A stretch of 64,000 nt of DNA from Clostridium sp. Its GTDB lineage: Bacteria > Bacillota > Clostridia > Lachnospirales > Lachnospiraceae. The stretch spans positions 27,968 through 91,967 of the forward strand of contig JAMPFF010000007.1 in NCBI GenBank assembly GCA_023664605.1. The letters run 5' to 3'. The position numbers were made by a program, and so were the translations under genes. Of this stretch, positions 63,645 to 64,000 are shown piece after piece. A model generated the notes under the pieces. It saw only the letters and a program-made list of their open reading frames with translations, did not search any database and had not been told where the DNA came from. Position 1 is the stretch's first letter; every line of letters starts with the position of its first letter.

Positions 63645-64000
63645 CTATTTGCCTGTATCTGATTTCAGCATTTCTATTTCATTGAGAAGTTCTTTGATAG
63701 TTTTATCCTTTTCGGTAAGTTTTGCGTCCTTTTCAGCAATAATTTGTTTACTTTCGGAAAGCGCTTTTTTATCTTCCTCAATAATTTTTTTATTTTCTTC
63801 GATAATCTTTTTATTTTCCTCGATAATCTTCTTATTCTCCGCAACTTCCCTCTCATACGCCCGTATATCCAAATAATACTCTTCGCGGTCACGGCAGCGC
63901 TTAAGAATCTGTTCCTCGGCGCTTAACTGAAAAATGGTTTTGGACGCTTCGTTAATGTAGGGGTCTTTCGCTGCTAACATCTTGATCTCCTCCCATGTGG
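63645..64000 (-). CDS. C-terminal part of an Rpn/PD-(D/E)XK-type nuclease or transposase-like protein (5' end beyond window)
   Basis: The frame is open to the right edge (…WEEIKMLAAKDPYINEASK), so the visible 118 residues are the C-terminal end of a longer protein. The segment LSAEEQILKRCRDREEYYLDI is typical of the tail of Rpn-family (recombination-promoting nuclease) proteins common in Lachnospiraceae. It is followed by heptad repeats KKIIEEN, three in tandem, forming a coiled coil. The ATG at 63980 is therefore internal. The nuclease domain itself is outside the window. Confidence 0.7.
   Translation of the reverse strand, partial: TWEEIKMLAAKDPYINEASKTIFQLSAEEQILKRCRDREEYYLDIRAYEREVAENKKIIEENKKIIEENKKIIEEDKKALSESKQIIAEKDAKLTEKDKTIKELLNEIEMLKSDTGK

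Noticed and set aside
63760-63840. Short repeats near the right edge as CRISPR or a minisatellite
   Set aside because: They are codon-phased 21-bp units encoding heptads of a coiled coil.

Overview
The window is chromosomal DNA from a low-GC Gram-positive bacterium, most likely a member of the Clostridia and probably of the Lachnospiraceae. Evidence is the gene order mnmE-jag-yidC-yidD-rnpA-rpmH / oriC / dnaA-dnaN-yaaA-recF-gyrB-gyrA, AAAGGAGG-type ribosome binding sites, and families common in that group (ABC-class ATPase, TIGR03905 TSCPD protein, DUF4358 lipoprotein, flavin reductase-rubredoxin, YtrA-type GntR regulator with ABC exporter). It spans the replication origin. Genes left of about 4.3 kb run leftwards and the dnaA-gyrA set runs rightwards, so both arms are leading-strand. 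No tRNA, rRNA, CRISPR array, integrase or complete insertion sequence was seen.

Layout. 1-4230 (minus strand): RNA modification, membrane insertion, RNase P protein and L34. 4231-6180: DnaA boxes on both sides of dnaA. 4608-13187: dnaA, dnaN, yaaA, recF, gyrB, gyrA, closed by a terminator. 13304-24834: mixed single genes (metallophosphoesterase with ABC-class ATPase, membrane XRE regulator, flavin reductase-rubredoxin, Fic, MATE, DUF2975/HTH/truncated membrane gene, thioesterase, chemoreceptor). 25042-29560: ECF sigma factor, a membrane protein, an ABC ATPase and two paralogous permeases. 29565-34701 (minus): a coupled MBOAT, SGNH-like, exonuclease III and CotH operon. 34828-43183 (plus): a lipoprotein, then a glycoconjugate locus with a two-domain nucleotidyltransferase, a membrane glycosyltransferase fused to a uridine-kinase-like domain, a HAD phosphatase, a GT2, a GDPD-like protein and a second GT-C enzyme. 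43380-52522: membrane protein, TSCPD protein, MurG-family enzyme, transposase-derived small protein, MacB-type ABC exporter, ClC channel and two-component system. 52542-57566: a small defence patch. 57751-62263: pgi and an iron-regulated feoA-feoA-feoB cluster. 62374-64000: small accessory genes running off the right edge.

The most interesting element is at 52542-53642. An Abi_2/AbiF-like protein with an intact HEPN RNase motif is preceded on the same strand by a compact RNA unit: a perfect TTGACA-N17-TATAAT promoter, about 65 nt containing a GUUGCAG/CUGCGAC stem, and a strong terminator ending 33 nt before the abi start codon. This looks like an HEPN toxin with a structured RNA partner. Two kilobases away is a SIR2-type defence protein facing another possible independent transcript. 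Between them, the GntR-ABC promoter carries three 10-bp direct repeats.

Other notable features are the glycosyltransferase-kinase fusion, a multi-armed inverted-repeat element upstream of the HAD gene, short-loop palindromes shared between distant intergenic regions, a DnaA box placed between the dnaN ribosome binding site and start codon, and a recurrent long-spacer GAAAGG ribosome-binding arrangement. All start-codon changes, promoters and RNA structures were read by eye and are inferences.
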